From Methylibium petroleiphilum PM1 (GTDB taxonomy: Bacteria; Pseudomonadota; Gammaproteobacteria; Burkholderiales; Burkholderiaceae_C), in the NCBI RefSeq assembly GCF_000015725.1, contig NC_008825.1, positions 868,001-932,000 on the forward strand: 64,000 bases of DNA, given 5' to 3'. The translations under genes and the position numbers were made by a program. Under the pieces are notes generated by a model that was given only the letters and a program-made list of their open reading frames with translations, had not been told where the DNA came from and did not search any database. The first letter of the stretch is position 1, and each line of letters opens with the position of its first letter. Positions 30,045-39,300 of this stretch are shown here, one piece after another.

Positions 30045-31022
30045 ATGATCGATAAATCAGATCAAAAGAAAAGGCGCCCGGCGCGCGCCGCCGTGGCGGT
30101 CGACGGCTCGCCGCCGCTGCTGCCCGCGCGGCTGCGCCTGGGGCTGCGCCAGCTCGAGGTGTTCGTGGCCACCGCACGCGAGGGCAGCACGCGCGCCGCG
30201 GCCGACCGCGTGGCGCGCTCGCAGTCGGCGGCCAGCACCGCGCTGGCCGAGCTGGAGGCGGTGGTCGGCGTGCAGCTGTTCGACCGCGTGGGCCGCCGCG
30301 TGCTGCTCAACGAGAACGGCCGTGCGCTGCTGCCGCGGGCGCAGAGCCTGCTCGACGATGCCGCCGAGCTGGAGGGGCTGTTCAGCGGCGCGCATGAGGC
30401 GCCGCTGCGCGTGGCCGCGAGCTTCACGATCGGCGAGTACCTGCTGCCCGAGCGGGTGTCGCGCTGGATGCTCACCCACCCGGCCAGTCCGGTGCAGCTG
30501 CGCATCGGCAACACCCGCGAGGTGGTGGAAGCGGTGGCGGCGTTCGACGCCGACGTCGGCTTCATCGAGGGGCCGCAGACCCACCCCGATCTGGTCGTGC
30601 ACCCGTGGCTGAGCGACGAGCTCGTGATCGTCGCCGCGCCCGATCACCCGCTCGCGGGGCGGGTGGCCACGCAGCGCCAGCTCGCGCAGGCCACCTGGGT
30701 GCTGCGAGAACAGGGCTCCGGGACGCGCCAGGTCGCCGATGCCTGGCTGGTGCAGTACCTGCCGCAGGTGAAGGTGGGCATCGAACTCGGCAGCACCGAG
30801 GCCATCAAGCATGTGGTGGCGGCCGGTGGCTGGCTCGGCTGCCTGTCTCGCCACGCGGTCGCGCAGTCGCTGGCCGACGGGCAGCTGGTGGCGCTGGACA
30901 CGCGCCTGCCGCTGCCGACGCGCCGCCTGTCGATGGTGCTGCGCCGCGACAAGCGGCCCGGCCGCACCACGGCCGACTTCATACGCCACTGCGGCGGCCA
31001 GGCCGGTACGGGCCGCCGCTGA
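30045..31022 (+). CDS. LysR-type regulator divergent from soeABC
   Basis: 325-residue LysR regulator. The winged helix-turn-helix is at residues about 30-88 (L-R-L-G-L-R-Q-L-E-V-F-V-A, then S-Q-S-A-A-S-T-A-L-A-E-L-E). The effector domain resembles CysB/CbbR-like proteins, with V-A-A-S-F-T-I-G-E-Y-L-L-P. An alternative TTG start at 30036 has a closer GGAG site. It is divergent from the molybdoenzyme operon across 82 bp, the usual layout for a LysR protein that controls its neighbour; the inducer is unknown, perhaps sulfite or an organosulfur compound. Confidence 0.85.
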   Translation: MIDKSDQKKRRPARAAVAVDGSPPLLPARLRLGLRQLEVFVATAREGSTRAAADRVARSQSAASTALAELEAVVGVQLFDRVGRRVLLNENGRALLPRAQSLLDDAAELEGLFSGAHEAPLRVAASFTIGEYLLPERVSRWMLTHPASPVQLRIGNTREVVEAVAAFDADVGFIEGPQTHPDLVVHPWLSDELVIVAAPDHPLAGRVATQRQLAQATWVLREQGSGTRQVADAWLVQYLPQVKVGIELGSTEAIKHVVAAGGWLGCLSRHAVAQSLADGQLVALDTRLPLPTRRLSMVLRRDKRPGRTTADFIRHCGGQAGTGRR

Positions 31023-31036
31023 CAGCGGCCCGCAAC

Positions 31037-31603
31037 TCAGCCGCGCACCGGGCTGGAGTAGCCGGAGACGAAATCCTTGGCCGCGCCGCCCTCGGGCGGG
31101 AACACGTGGCGGCGGATCTTCCCGATGTTGCCGCCGTAGGCGTGGATGCTGATCGATACCCGGTCGTCGTGGCCGTTGCGCACGCGGTGCACGTCGCCGA
31201 TGCGCGGCGACACGCAGGCCACGTCGCCCGGCCGCAGGTGCTCCTCGGGGCCGCTCGGGCGCGGCGTGCCGTCGTCGGCCAGCACGTAGGCCTGGGCGCG
31301 CTCGGCGCCGCGCAGCATGCCGATCACGCCCCACACCGTGTGGTCGTGGATCGGTGTCTGCTGGCCCGGGCCCCAGACGAAACTCACCACCGAGTAGCGG
31401 TCCTGCGGGTCGGCATGCAGCAGGTACTGCTGGTAGTACTGTGGGTGCGGCTGGGCCATCGCGGGGTCGAGCCAGTCGTCGTGCGCCACCAGCGTGCGCA
31501 TCAGCGCCTCGACGCGTGGCAGCAGCGCGGCCTCCGCGCCGGCGGTCTCGGTCCAGCAGGTGTCCAGGTCCTGGACGAATCGATCCAGCGGGCCGGTGCT
31601 CAT
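31037..31603 (-). CDS. thiol dioxygenase, Gln-type (3-mercaptopropionate/cysteine dioxygenase family)
   Basis: 188-residue cupin non-heme iron enzyme that adds O2 to a thiol to form a sulfinate. The 3-His iron site is H86 and H88 (I-H-D-H-T) and H139 (G-D-V-H-R). Where mammalian cysteine dioxygenase has the carboxylate-binding Arg60 this protein has Gln (Y-Y-Q-Q-Y), and the crosslinking Cys93 is missing; both fit the Gln-type bacterial enzymes that prefer 3-mercaptopropionate. The start M-S-T-G-P-L-D was chosen because the upstream frame is non-conserved. It converges on the LysR gene. Products would eventually release sulfite for SoeABC. Confidence 0.8.
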   Translation of the reverse strand: MSTGPLDRFVQDLDTCWTETAGAEAALLPRVEALMRTLVAHDDWLDPAMAQPHPQYYQQYLLHADPQDRYSVVSFVWGPGQQTPIHDHTVWGVIGMLRGAERAQAYVLADDGTPRPSGPEEHLRPGDVACVSPRIGDVHRVRNGHDDRVSISIHAYGGNIGKIRRHVFPPEGGAAKDFVSGYSSPVRG

Positions 31604-31724
31604 GGGGTCTCCTGTCGCAAGTGGAGGCCGCGGCGGCCGATCGCCGGCCGCAGCCTGCGGCGCATTGTGGCGCCGCGACGCCGCAGAATCGAGCCTTCCC
31701 TCACCCAGACCTTCCGGAGTCCGC

Positions 31725-32024
31725 ATGCTCTTCGCCCTGCACATGATCGACAAGCCCGCCAGCCTCGAGCTGCGCCAGCGGCTGCGCCCGGCGCACCGGG
31801 CGCACCTCGATCTGATCGCCGACCGCCTGGCGATCGCCGGTCCGCTGCTCGACGAGGGCGGCGCGATGGCCGGCAGCCTGATCGTCGCCGAGTTCGCCGA
31901 CCGCGCCGCGGTCGAGGACTGGCTGGCGAACGAGCCCTTCACGGTCGGAGGGCTCTACGCGCGGGTCGACATCCGGCCGTTCCGCAACGTGTACCCGCAG
32001 CGCGCGGGGTTCGCCGAGGTCTGA
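31725..32024 (+). CDS. YciI family protein
   Basis: 99-residue ferredoxin-like fold protein of the YciI family, whose members are small, often fused or adjacent to catabolic enzymes, and mostly without known function. Seen are M-L-F-A-L-H-M-I-D-K-P, the R-x-A-H-x-x-H-L region, G-P-L-L-D-E-G-G, and the W-L-A-N-E-P-F stretch. It is divergent from the thiol dioxygenase, 121 bp apart. Confidence 0.82.
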   Translation: MLFALHMIDKPASLELRQRLRPAHRAHLDLIADRLAIAGPLLDEGGAMAGSLIVAEFADRAAVEDWLANEPFTVGGLYARVDIRPFRNVYPQRAGFAEV

Positions 32025-32102
32025 AGGGCCGCCGTCGCCCGCACAGCGCCGATTCGCCGCAGGCAGAATCCGCATCCACAGCAACCGACAGCGGAGTCAC
32101 CC

Positions 32103-32399
32103 ATGAGCGCCGTCACGTTCCCGGAATTCAAGGCCGCCGCGCTGGCGCGAGGCTACGACGAGGTGATCGAGCGCAGCTGGCAGCCGCTCGTCGCGCTGGA
32201 CACGCATACGCACCCGTTCTCGGTCGAGGCCCTGGTGGTCCAGGGCGAGATGTGGCTGACGGTGGACACGCAGACCCGCCACCTGCGCCCCGGTGACCGC
32301 TTCGACCTGGCGCACGACGTGCCGCACGCCGAGCGCTATGGCAGCGAGGGCGCGACCTACTGGGTGGCCCGACGCAACGCCGCTGCGGCCGCATCCTGA
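32103..32399 (+). CDS. small cupin-domain protein
   Basis: 98-residue single cupin. Motif 1 is reduced to H-T-H-P-F-x-x-E-A-L-V-V-Q-G-E-M; motif 2 is P-G-D-R-F-D-L-A-H-D-V-P-H-A-E. Three histidines and a Glu could bind a metal. Function is unknown; proteins of this type are often labelled AraC-like sensors or small isomerases. It starts 78 bp after the YciI gene, and the two may share a transcript. Confidence 0.75.
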   Translation: MSAVTFPEFKAAALARGYDEVIERSWQPLVALDTHTHPFSVEALVVQGEMWLTVDTQTRHLRPGDRFDLAHDVPHAERYGSEGATYWVARRNAAAAAS

Positions 32400-32436
32400 G
32401 CGGCGCTGCAGACGCGCCGCAACGCAGGAGCAGGGC

Positions 32437-32733
32437 ATGGAGGGACCGGCGGACCCCGAGCGCCCGAGGCAGGCGCGCCACTGGCGGCGCGTGCTGCGCC
32501 TGACGGCCGCGCTGGTGGCGCTGTGGGCCGGCGTCACCGTGCTCTTCCCCGGTCTGGCGCAGGTCCTGCCGGACAGCGTGGCCGGCTTTCCGCTCGGCTA
32601 CTGGATCGTGGCCCAGGGCGCGCTGCTGGTCTACCTGGCCATCGTCGTGGGCTATGCGCTGACGATGGAACGGCTGGACGCGCGCTTCCACGCCGACGAG
32701 CCGGCGCCGCCCGGGGAGCGCGGGCTTGGCTGA
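32437..32733 (+). CDS. DUF4212-type small subunit of Na+/solute symporter
   Basis: 98-residue protein with two transmembrane helices (about 30-48 and 57-77) and the R-H-W-R-R-V-L-R-L-T beginning typical of DUF4212. This family is the invariable small partner of the two-component acetate/solute symporters. It overlaps the large-subunit gene by 8 bp, so the two are translationally coupled. The ATG was chosen over upstream alternatives because AGGAGCAGGGC lies just before it. Confidence 0.85.
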   Translation: MEGPADPERPRQARHWRRVLRLTAALVALWAGVTVLFPGLAQVLPDSVAGFPLGYWIVAQGALLVYLAIVVGYALTMERLDARFHADEPAPPGERGLG

Positions 32734-34825
32734 TCCGGCCCGCGGCTTCGAGCGCCGGCTGCACCGCATCTACGGTCTGTTCGCGCTGGGCGTGCTGGCC
32801 TTCGTCGCGCTGGTCGGCATGGTCGATCGCGGCGGCGGCCGGCACGGCTGGGTGGGCGCCACCTTCCTGATCGCGACGATCGGCGTCTATGCCGTCATCG
32901 GCCTGCTGTGCCGCACCACCGACGAGACCGAGTACTTCGTCGCCGGCCGGCGCGTGCCGGCGATGTACAACGGCATGGCCACCGCGGCCGACTGGATGTC
33001 GGCCGCCTCCTTCATCGGAACCGCCGGCGTGCTCTACCTGCAGGGCTTCGCCGGCCTCGCCTACATCCTGGGCTGGACCGGCGGCTACTGCCTGGTCGCG
33101 GTGCTGCTGGCCCCCTACCTGCGCCGTTTCGGGCAGTTCACCATCCCCGATTTCCTCGGCGCCCGCTACGGCGGCTCGCTGCCGCGCCTGGTCGGCGCGG
33201 CAGCGGCGGTGCTGGTGTCCTTCGTCTACCTGGTGGTGCAGATCTACGGCGTGGGCCTGGTCACCTCGCACCTGGCCGGCTTCAGCTTCGAGATCGGCGT
33301 GTTCGTCGGCCTCGGGGGCGTGCTGGTGTGCTCCTTCCTCGGCGGCATGCGGGCGGTCACCTGGACCCAGGTCGCGCAGTACATCGTGCTGATCGTGGCC
33401 TACCTGGTGCCGACGGTGTGGCTGTCGGTCAAGCAGACCGGCAACCCGGTCGCGCCGTTCGCCTACGGGGCGCAGTTGCAGCAGGTGAGCGAGCGCGAGC
33501 GCCAGCTCGTCGCCGACCCGCGCGAGCGCGAGGTGATGGCGCGCTATGCGCAGCGCGCCGCCCAGGCCGACGCCAAGCTCGGCAATGTGCGGGCCAGCAT
33601 GGAAGAAGACGACCGCCAGCTGTCGGCGCAGATCGCGCAGTTGCGCGCCGAGGCCGCGCCGCTGGCCCAGATCCAGCAGCTGCGGCGGATGCAGGCCACG
33701 CTGCCGCGCAACGAGGAAGACGCTCGCGAGAGCTATGTGAAGGCACGCGACGAGGCCGCTGCCCGGGCCCGGCCGCTGGGCGGGCTGCCGCCGCATGCCG
33801 GGCCGGTGCGCACCGTGGCCGACGGCACGGATGCGCCGCCCGGCAGCGCCGATGCGACGGAGAGCTCGGCCCGGCGCAACTTCCTCGCGCTGGTGCTGTG
33901 CCTGATGGTCGGCACCGCCGCGATGCCGCACGTGCTGATGCGCTGCTACACCACGCCGTCGGTGCGCGCCGCGCGGCGCTCGGTGGGCTGGGCGCTGTTC
34001 TTCATCCTGCTGCTCTACCTGATGGCACCCGCGCTCGCGGTGTTCGTGAAGCACGAGGTGCTGACGCACGTGGTGGGCCTTCGGTTCAGCGAGCTGCCGG
34101 GCTGGCTGCTGCGCTGGTCGCGGTTGAGCGGCTCGCTGGTGTCCGTGGAGGACGTCAACGGCGACGGACTGCTGCAGTTCGGCGAGCTCAAGTTGAGCAG
34201 CGACATGATCGTGCTGGCCGCCCCGGAGATCGGCGGGCTGCCGAGCGTCGTGACCTACCTCGTCGCGGCCGGCGGCCTGGCCGCGGCGCTGTCCACCGCC
34301 GATGGCCTGCTGCTCACGATCTCCAACTCGCTGTCGCGCGACGTGTACTACCAGTCGGTCAACCCGCAGATCAGCCCGGCGCGCCGCGTGCTGATGGCGA
34401 AGATGGTGGTGCTGCTGGTCGCGCTGCTGGCGGCCTATGTCGCGTCGCTGCACATCGCCCAGGTGGTGCCACTGGTCGCGGCGGCGTTCTCGCTGGCGGC
34501 CGCGGCCTTCTTCCCGGCGCTGGCGCTGGGCATCTTCTGGCCGCGCGCCAACGGCATCGGCGCCTCGTCCGGCATGCTGGCCGGCCTGGGCCTGTGCGTC
34601 TACTACATGGCGGTCAACTTCGAGATGGGGCGCGCGCTGTTCGGGCTGGGCCCGCCCTCGGTCGCGACCCGCTGGTTCGACATCCATCCGGTCGCGGCGG
34701 CCGTGTTCGCGGTGCCGTTCGGGCTGGCGGTGGCGGTGGTCGTGAGCCTGCTGACGAAACCGCCCGACGCCGAGCGGATGCGCTGGCTCAGGAACCTGCA
34801 CACGCCCCAGCCCGGCGAGCGCTGA
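32726..34825 (+). CDS. sodium/solute symporter, large subunit, with coiled-coil insert and EF-hand-like loop
   Basis: 699-residue member of the SSS family (ActP/VC_2705-like), probably importing a short organic acid with Na+. Core motifs are D-E-T-E-Y-F-V-A-G-R-R-V-P, A-A-D-W-M-S-A-A-S-F-I-G and G-L-A-A-A-L-S-T-A-D-G-L-L-L-T-I. Two insertions stand out: residues about 254-352 form a charged helical, coiled-coil-like loop, and residues 476-487 (D-V-N-G-D-G-L-L-Q-F-G-E) form a perfect EF-hand calcium loop. The TTG start overlaps the DUF4212 gene. The substrate cannot be told from sequence. Confidence 0.86.
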   Translation: MADPARGFERRLHRIYGLFALGVLAFVALVGMVDRGGGRHGWVGATFLIATIGVYAVIGLLCRTTDETEYFVAGRRVPAMYNGMATAADWMSAASFIGTAGVLYLQGFAGLAYILGWTGGYCLVAVLLAPYLRRFGQFTIPDFLGARYGGSLPRLVGAAAAVLVSFVYLVVQIYGVGLVTSHLAGFSFEIGVFVGLGGVLVCSFLGGMRAVTWTQVAQYIVLIVAYLVPTVWLSVKQTGNPVAPFAYGAQLQQVSERERQLVADPREREVMARYAQRAAQADAKLGNVRASMEEDDRQLSAQIAQLRAEAAPLAQIQQLRRMQATLPRNEEDARESYVKARDEAAARARPLGGLPPHAGPVRTVADGTDAPPGSADATESSARRNFLALVLCLMVGTAAMPHVLMRCYTTPSVRAARRSVGWALFFILLLYLMAPALAVFVKHEVLTHVVGLRFSELPGWLLRWSRLSGSLVSVEDVNGDGLLQFGELKLSSDMIVLAAPEIGGLPSVVTYLVAAGGLAAALSTADGLLLTISNSLSRDVYYQSVNPQISPARRVLMAKMVVLLVALLAAYVASLHIAQVVPLVAAAFSLAAAAFFPALALGIFWPRANGIGASSGMLAGLGLCVYYMAVNFEMGRALFGLGPPSVATRWFDIHPVAAAVFAVPFGLAVAVVVSLLTKPPDAERMRWLRNLHTPQPGER

Positions 34826-34850
34826 GGCCGCGACCGACCCGCCTCGCCGC

Positions 34851-36341
34851 TCAGCTGCCGACCGCGGCCTGCCCAGGCGCGACCGTGCCCACCACCCCGG
34901 CCGGCGCGTCCCACGCGCCGCCCAGGGCGCGCACCAGGCCCACCGTCGCCTGGTACTGCGCCGAACGCACCTGCAGCGCCTGCCGGCGGTTGGCGAGTTC
35001 GCTGCGCTGCGCGTCCAGCAGGTCGAGCTGGCTCACCAGGCCGTTGCGGTAGCGCGAGCTCGACAGCACCGTCGCACGGCTCGCGGCCGCGACCGCGCGG
35101 GCCTGCGCGCTGTCCTGATCGGCCAGGTAGCGCAGCGCCGACAGCTGGTCCTCGACATCGCGGAACGCCACCAGCACCTGCTCGCGGTAGCCGGCCAGCG
35201 CAGCGTCGAGCTCGGCGCTCGCGTTCTGCACGCCGGCCTCGCGCCGGCCGCCGTCGAACAGCGGCAGCGACAGCAGCGCGCCGATGCCCCAGGAGCGCGC
35301 CGACCACTGGAACAGGTCGCCCAGCTCCGGCGATGCGACGCCGCCCGAGGCGGTGAGCGAGAGGTTCGGGAACCAGGCCGCCTTCGCGACACCGACGCGC
35401 GCCTGCGCGGCCAGCATCGCCTGCTGCGCGGCCGACACGTCGGGACGCCGTGCCAGCAGCGTGCTCGGCACGCCGGCCGGGATGACCGGCAGCGCGCTGC
35501 GCCAGTCCGCGATGTCCACGTGGAAGTCGGATGCCGCTGCGCCCACCAGCACTGCCAGCGCGTGCTCCAGTTCCGCGCGGCGGCGGTCGAGCGCCAGCGC
35601 CTCCGACTCGGTCGACGCCACCTGGGTGCGCACCCGTGCCACGTCGAGCTCGGCGATGTCGCCGGCGTTGAAACGACGCTCGATCAGGCTCAGCGTGTCG
35701 CGGTAGGCGGTGACGGTGTCGCGCACCAGTGCGCTTTCCTCGTCGAGGGCGCGCAGCGCGAGGTAGGTCTGCGCCACGTCGGCCTGCACCAGCAGGCGGG
35801 TGCTCTGCAGCAGCGCCTCGCGCGACCGCGCGTCCAGCGCGGCGGCACGGCTGGCGCCAGCGAGGCGGCCGAACAGGTCGACCTCGTAGCCGAGGGTGGC
35901 GCCAGTGCTGATCAGCGTGCCCGGCCGTGGGCCGGCGCCGGCCTCGGTACCGCGCGTGACGCCGGCACCGACACCGACCTGCGGCGCACGGTCGGCGTCG
36001 GCCGCGCGCACCAGCGCGCGCGCCTGGGCGAGCCGCGCCGCAGCGGTCTGGATGCTGTTGTTGGCCTGGCCGGCGCGCTCCACCAGCTCGTCGAGCGTGG
36101 GGTCGGCGAAGGCCTTCCACCACGTGCCGCGCGGCTGCGCGTCAGCCGGGGCGGCCGTGGTCCAGCGGCCGTCGCCTTCCTTGAAGGCCACCGGTGCGAC
36201 CGGCAGCGCCGCGGGGTCGATGGCGGGGGCGGTGGCGCAGCCCGCCAGCACCAGCGCTGCGAACAGCGGGGCCAGCACGGCCCGAGGCAGCCGCGGCAGG
36301 CGGCCGGCGAGGGAGGGCAAAGGAGGAGAAGGAAGCTTCAT
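34851..36341 (-). CDS. RND efflux outer-membrane lipoprotein, NodT/OprM family
   Basis: 496-residue outer-membrane channel of a tripartite exporter. A lipobox L-A-G-C places the acylated cysteine at residue 35. The rest carries the two repeated OEP halves, with L-F-G-R-L-A-G-A-S-R-A-A-x-L-D-A and the later L-x-L-P-L-F-D-G-G-R-R signature. It is the last gene of an adaptor-permease-channel operon, 40 bp after the permease gene. Confidence 0.92.
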   Translation of the reverse strand: MKLPSPPLPSLAGRLPRLPRAVLAPLFAALVLAGCATAPAIDPAALPVAPVAFKEGDGRWTTAAPADAQPRGTWWKAFADPTLDELVERAGQANNSIQTAAARLAQARALVRAADADRAPQVGVGAGVTRGTEAGAGPRPGTLISTGATLGYEVDLFGRLAGASRAAALDARSREALLQSTRLLVQADVAQTYLALRALDEESALVRDTVTAYRDTLSLIERRFNAGDIAELDVARVRTQVASTESEALALDRRRAELEHALAVLVGAAASDFHVDIADWRSALPVIPAGVPSTLLARRPDVSAAQQAMLAAQARVGVAKAAWFPNLSLTASGGVASPELGDLFQWSARSWGIGALLSLPLFDGGRREAGVQNASAELDAALAGYREQVLVAFRDVEDQLSALRYLADQDSAQARAVAAASRATVLSSSRYRNGLVSQLDLLDAQRSELANRRQALQVRSAQYQATVGLVRALGGAWDAPAGVVGTVAPGQAAVGS

Positions 36342-36381
36342 GACGTTCTCTGCTCGGAAGGAAGTGCAGCGGTCCGCTGCT

Positions 36382-39300
36382 TCAGTCGTGGTGGGCCACC
36401 GGCGCGGCCGGCAGCGGCTTCAGGCTCGCGCCACCGGTGCCGGGGGTGCCGGCAAAGGCCTCGGCGTGCGGCACCTCGCCGTGCTGCGTCAGCGGGCGGT
36501 TGCCGGCCAGGCGGCGCAGCAGCACATAGAACACCGGCGTGAGGAAGAGGCCGAAGGCGGTCACCCCGATCATCCCGGCGAACACCGCGACGCCCATCGC
36601 CTGGCGCATCTCGGCACCGGCACCGCTCGACAGCACCAGCGGCAGCACACCCATCACGAAGGCCAGCGACGTCATCAGGATCGGGCGCAGCCGCAACCGG
36701 CTGGCCTCGATCGCCGCCTGCACCGGCGTGCGGCCGGCGAACTCCAGCTCGCGCGCGAACTCCACGATCAGGATCGCGTTCTTCGCGCTCAGCCCCACCA
36801 GCACGATCAGCCCGATCTGCGTGAACACGTTGTTGTCGCCGCCGTCGAGCCACACGCCGGTCATCGCCGCGAGCAGACCCATCGGCACGATCAGGATGAT
36901 GGACAGCGGCAGCGTCAGGCTCTCGTACTGCGCGGCGAGCACCAGGAACACCAGCAGGATCGCGAGCGGGAACACCCACATCGCCGAGTTGCCGGCCAGG
37001 ATCTCCTGGTAGGTCAGCTCGGTCCATTCGTAGCTGATGCCCGGCGGCAGTGTCTCGGCGGCGATGCGGTTCACGGCATCCTGCGCCTGACCCGACGAGT
37101 AGCCCGGGGCCGGGCCGCCGTTGATGTCGGCCGACAGGTAGCCGTTGTAGCGCATCGCGCGCTCCGGGCCGAAGCTCGGCTGCACCGTCATCAGCGCCGA
37201 CAGCGGCACCATCTCGCCCGAGGCCGAGCGCACCTTCAGCAGGCCCACGTCCTCGGCGCGCGCGCGGTGCGTGGCATCGGCCTGCACGCGCACGGTGTAG
37301 GTGCGGCCGAACTTGTTGAAGTCGTTGACGTACAGCGAGCCGAGGTAGATCTGCATCGTGTCGAACACGTCGGTCACCGCGACGCCGAGCTGGCGCGCCT
37401 TGGTGCGGTCGATGTCGGCATAGAGCTGCGGCACGTTGACCTGGTAGCTCGAGAACAGCCCGGCCAGCTCGGGCGCCTGCTGGGCCTTCGCCATGAAGGC
37501 CTTGACCGCGCCGTCCATCGCCGCGTAGCCGAGCGAGCCGCGGTCCTCGAGCTGCAGCTTGAAGCCGCCCGTGGTGCCCAGGCCCTGCACCGGCGGGGGT
37601 GGGAACATCACGATGAAGGCGTCCTCGATCTGCGAGAACTGGCGGTTCAGGTCGGCCGCGATCGCCGCGCCGCTCAGGCTCGGGTCGCGCCGCTCGTCGA
37701 AGGGCTTCAGCGGCGTGAACACGATGCCGGAGTTGGAGCTGTTGGTGAAGCCGTTGATCGACAGGCCGGGGAAGGCCACCGCGTGCTCGACGCCCGGCGT
37801 CTTCAGCGCGATGTCGCCCATGCGGCGGATCACGTCCTCGGTGCGGTCGAGCGTGGCGCCGTCGGGGAGCTGCGCGAAGCCGATCAGGTACTGCTTGTCC
37901 TGCGCCGGCACGAAGCCGCTGGGCACGGCCTTGAACAGGCCCACCGTCACCGCCAGGAACACCAGGTACACGCCGATCATCACGGCCTTGCGCGAGATGG
38001 CGCGCGTGACGCCGCCGCTGTAGCCCTCGGCGCCGCGCTTGAAGGCGCGGTTGAACAGCGAGAAGAAGCGGCCGAACACGCGGTCCATGCCGCGCGTCAG
38101 CGCATCCTTCGGCGCGCCGTGACCCTTCAGCAACATCGCGGCGAGCGCCGGCGACAGCGTGAGCGAGTTGATCGCCGAGATCACCGTGGAGATCGCGATC
38201 GTCAGCGCGAACTGGCGGTAGAACTGCCCGGTGAGCCCGCTGATGAAGGCCAGCGGCACGAACACCGCGATCAGCACCAGCGCGATCGCGATGATCGGTC
38301 CCGAGACCTCGCGCATCGCGCGGTAGGTGGCGTCTCGCGGCGACAGGCCGGCCTCGATGTTGCGTTCCACGTTCTCGACCACCACGATCGCGTCGTCCAC
38401 CACGATGCCGATCGCCAGCACCAGGCCGAACAGGCTCAACGCGTTGATCGAGAAGCCGAACAGGTGCATCACCGCGAAGGTGCCGATCACCGACACCGGC
38501 ACCGCCAGCAGCGGGATGATCGACGCTCGCCAGGTCTGCAGGAACAGGATCACCACCAGCACCACCAGCGCCACCGCCTCGAGCAGCGTGTGGATCACCG
38601 ATTCGATGGAGGCGCGCACGAACTGCGTGGGGTCGTAGACGATCTCGTAGTCCACGCCCTCGGGCATGTACTTCTTGAGCTCGGCCATGGTGGCGCGCAC
38701 CTGGTTCGAGATCTCGATGGCGTTGGAGCCCGGCGCCTGGAAGATCGGCACCGCGACGGCCGACTTGTTGTCGAGCAGCGAGCGCAGCGCGTACTCGGCC
38801 GCGCCGAGCTCGATGCGGCCCAGGTCGCGCAGCCGCGTCACCGCGCCGTCGGCGCCGGTCTTGACGATGATGTCGCCGAACTCCTCCTCGTTCTGCAGCC
38901 GTCCCTGCGCATTGATCGACAGCTGCAGGTCCACGCCCGGCAGGCCCGGCGAGGCGCCCACCACGCCGGCGGCGGCCTGCACGTTCTGCTGGCGGATCGC
39001 CGCCACCACGTCGCTGGCCGACAGGCCGCGCTCGGCCACCTTCTGCGGGTCGAGCCAGACGCGCATCGCGTAGTCGCCCGAGCCGAACAGCTGCACCTGG
39101 CCCACGCCGTCGATGCGCGCCAGCCGGTCCTTGACGTTGAGCACCGCGTAGTTGCGCAGGTAGGTCATGTCGTAGCGGTCGTTCGGCGACAGCAGGTGCA
39201 CCACCATCGTCAGGTCCGGCGAACTCTTCACGGTGGTGATGCCGAGGCGGCGCACCTCCTCCGGCAGCCGCGGCTCGGCCTGCGAGACGCGGTTCTGCAC

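Noticed and set aside
30036-30045. TTG start nine bases before the ATG of the LysR gene
   Set aside because: It has a closer GGAG but only a 4-nt spacing and adds three residues; the ATG is kept, with the alternative recorded.
27254-30055. A 933-codon plus-strand frame opposite the molybdoenzyme gene
   Set aside because: Same artefact: the minus strand has clear Fe-S and molybdopterin motifs over the whole length, the plus frame has none.
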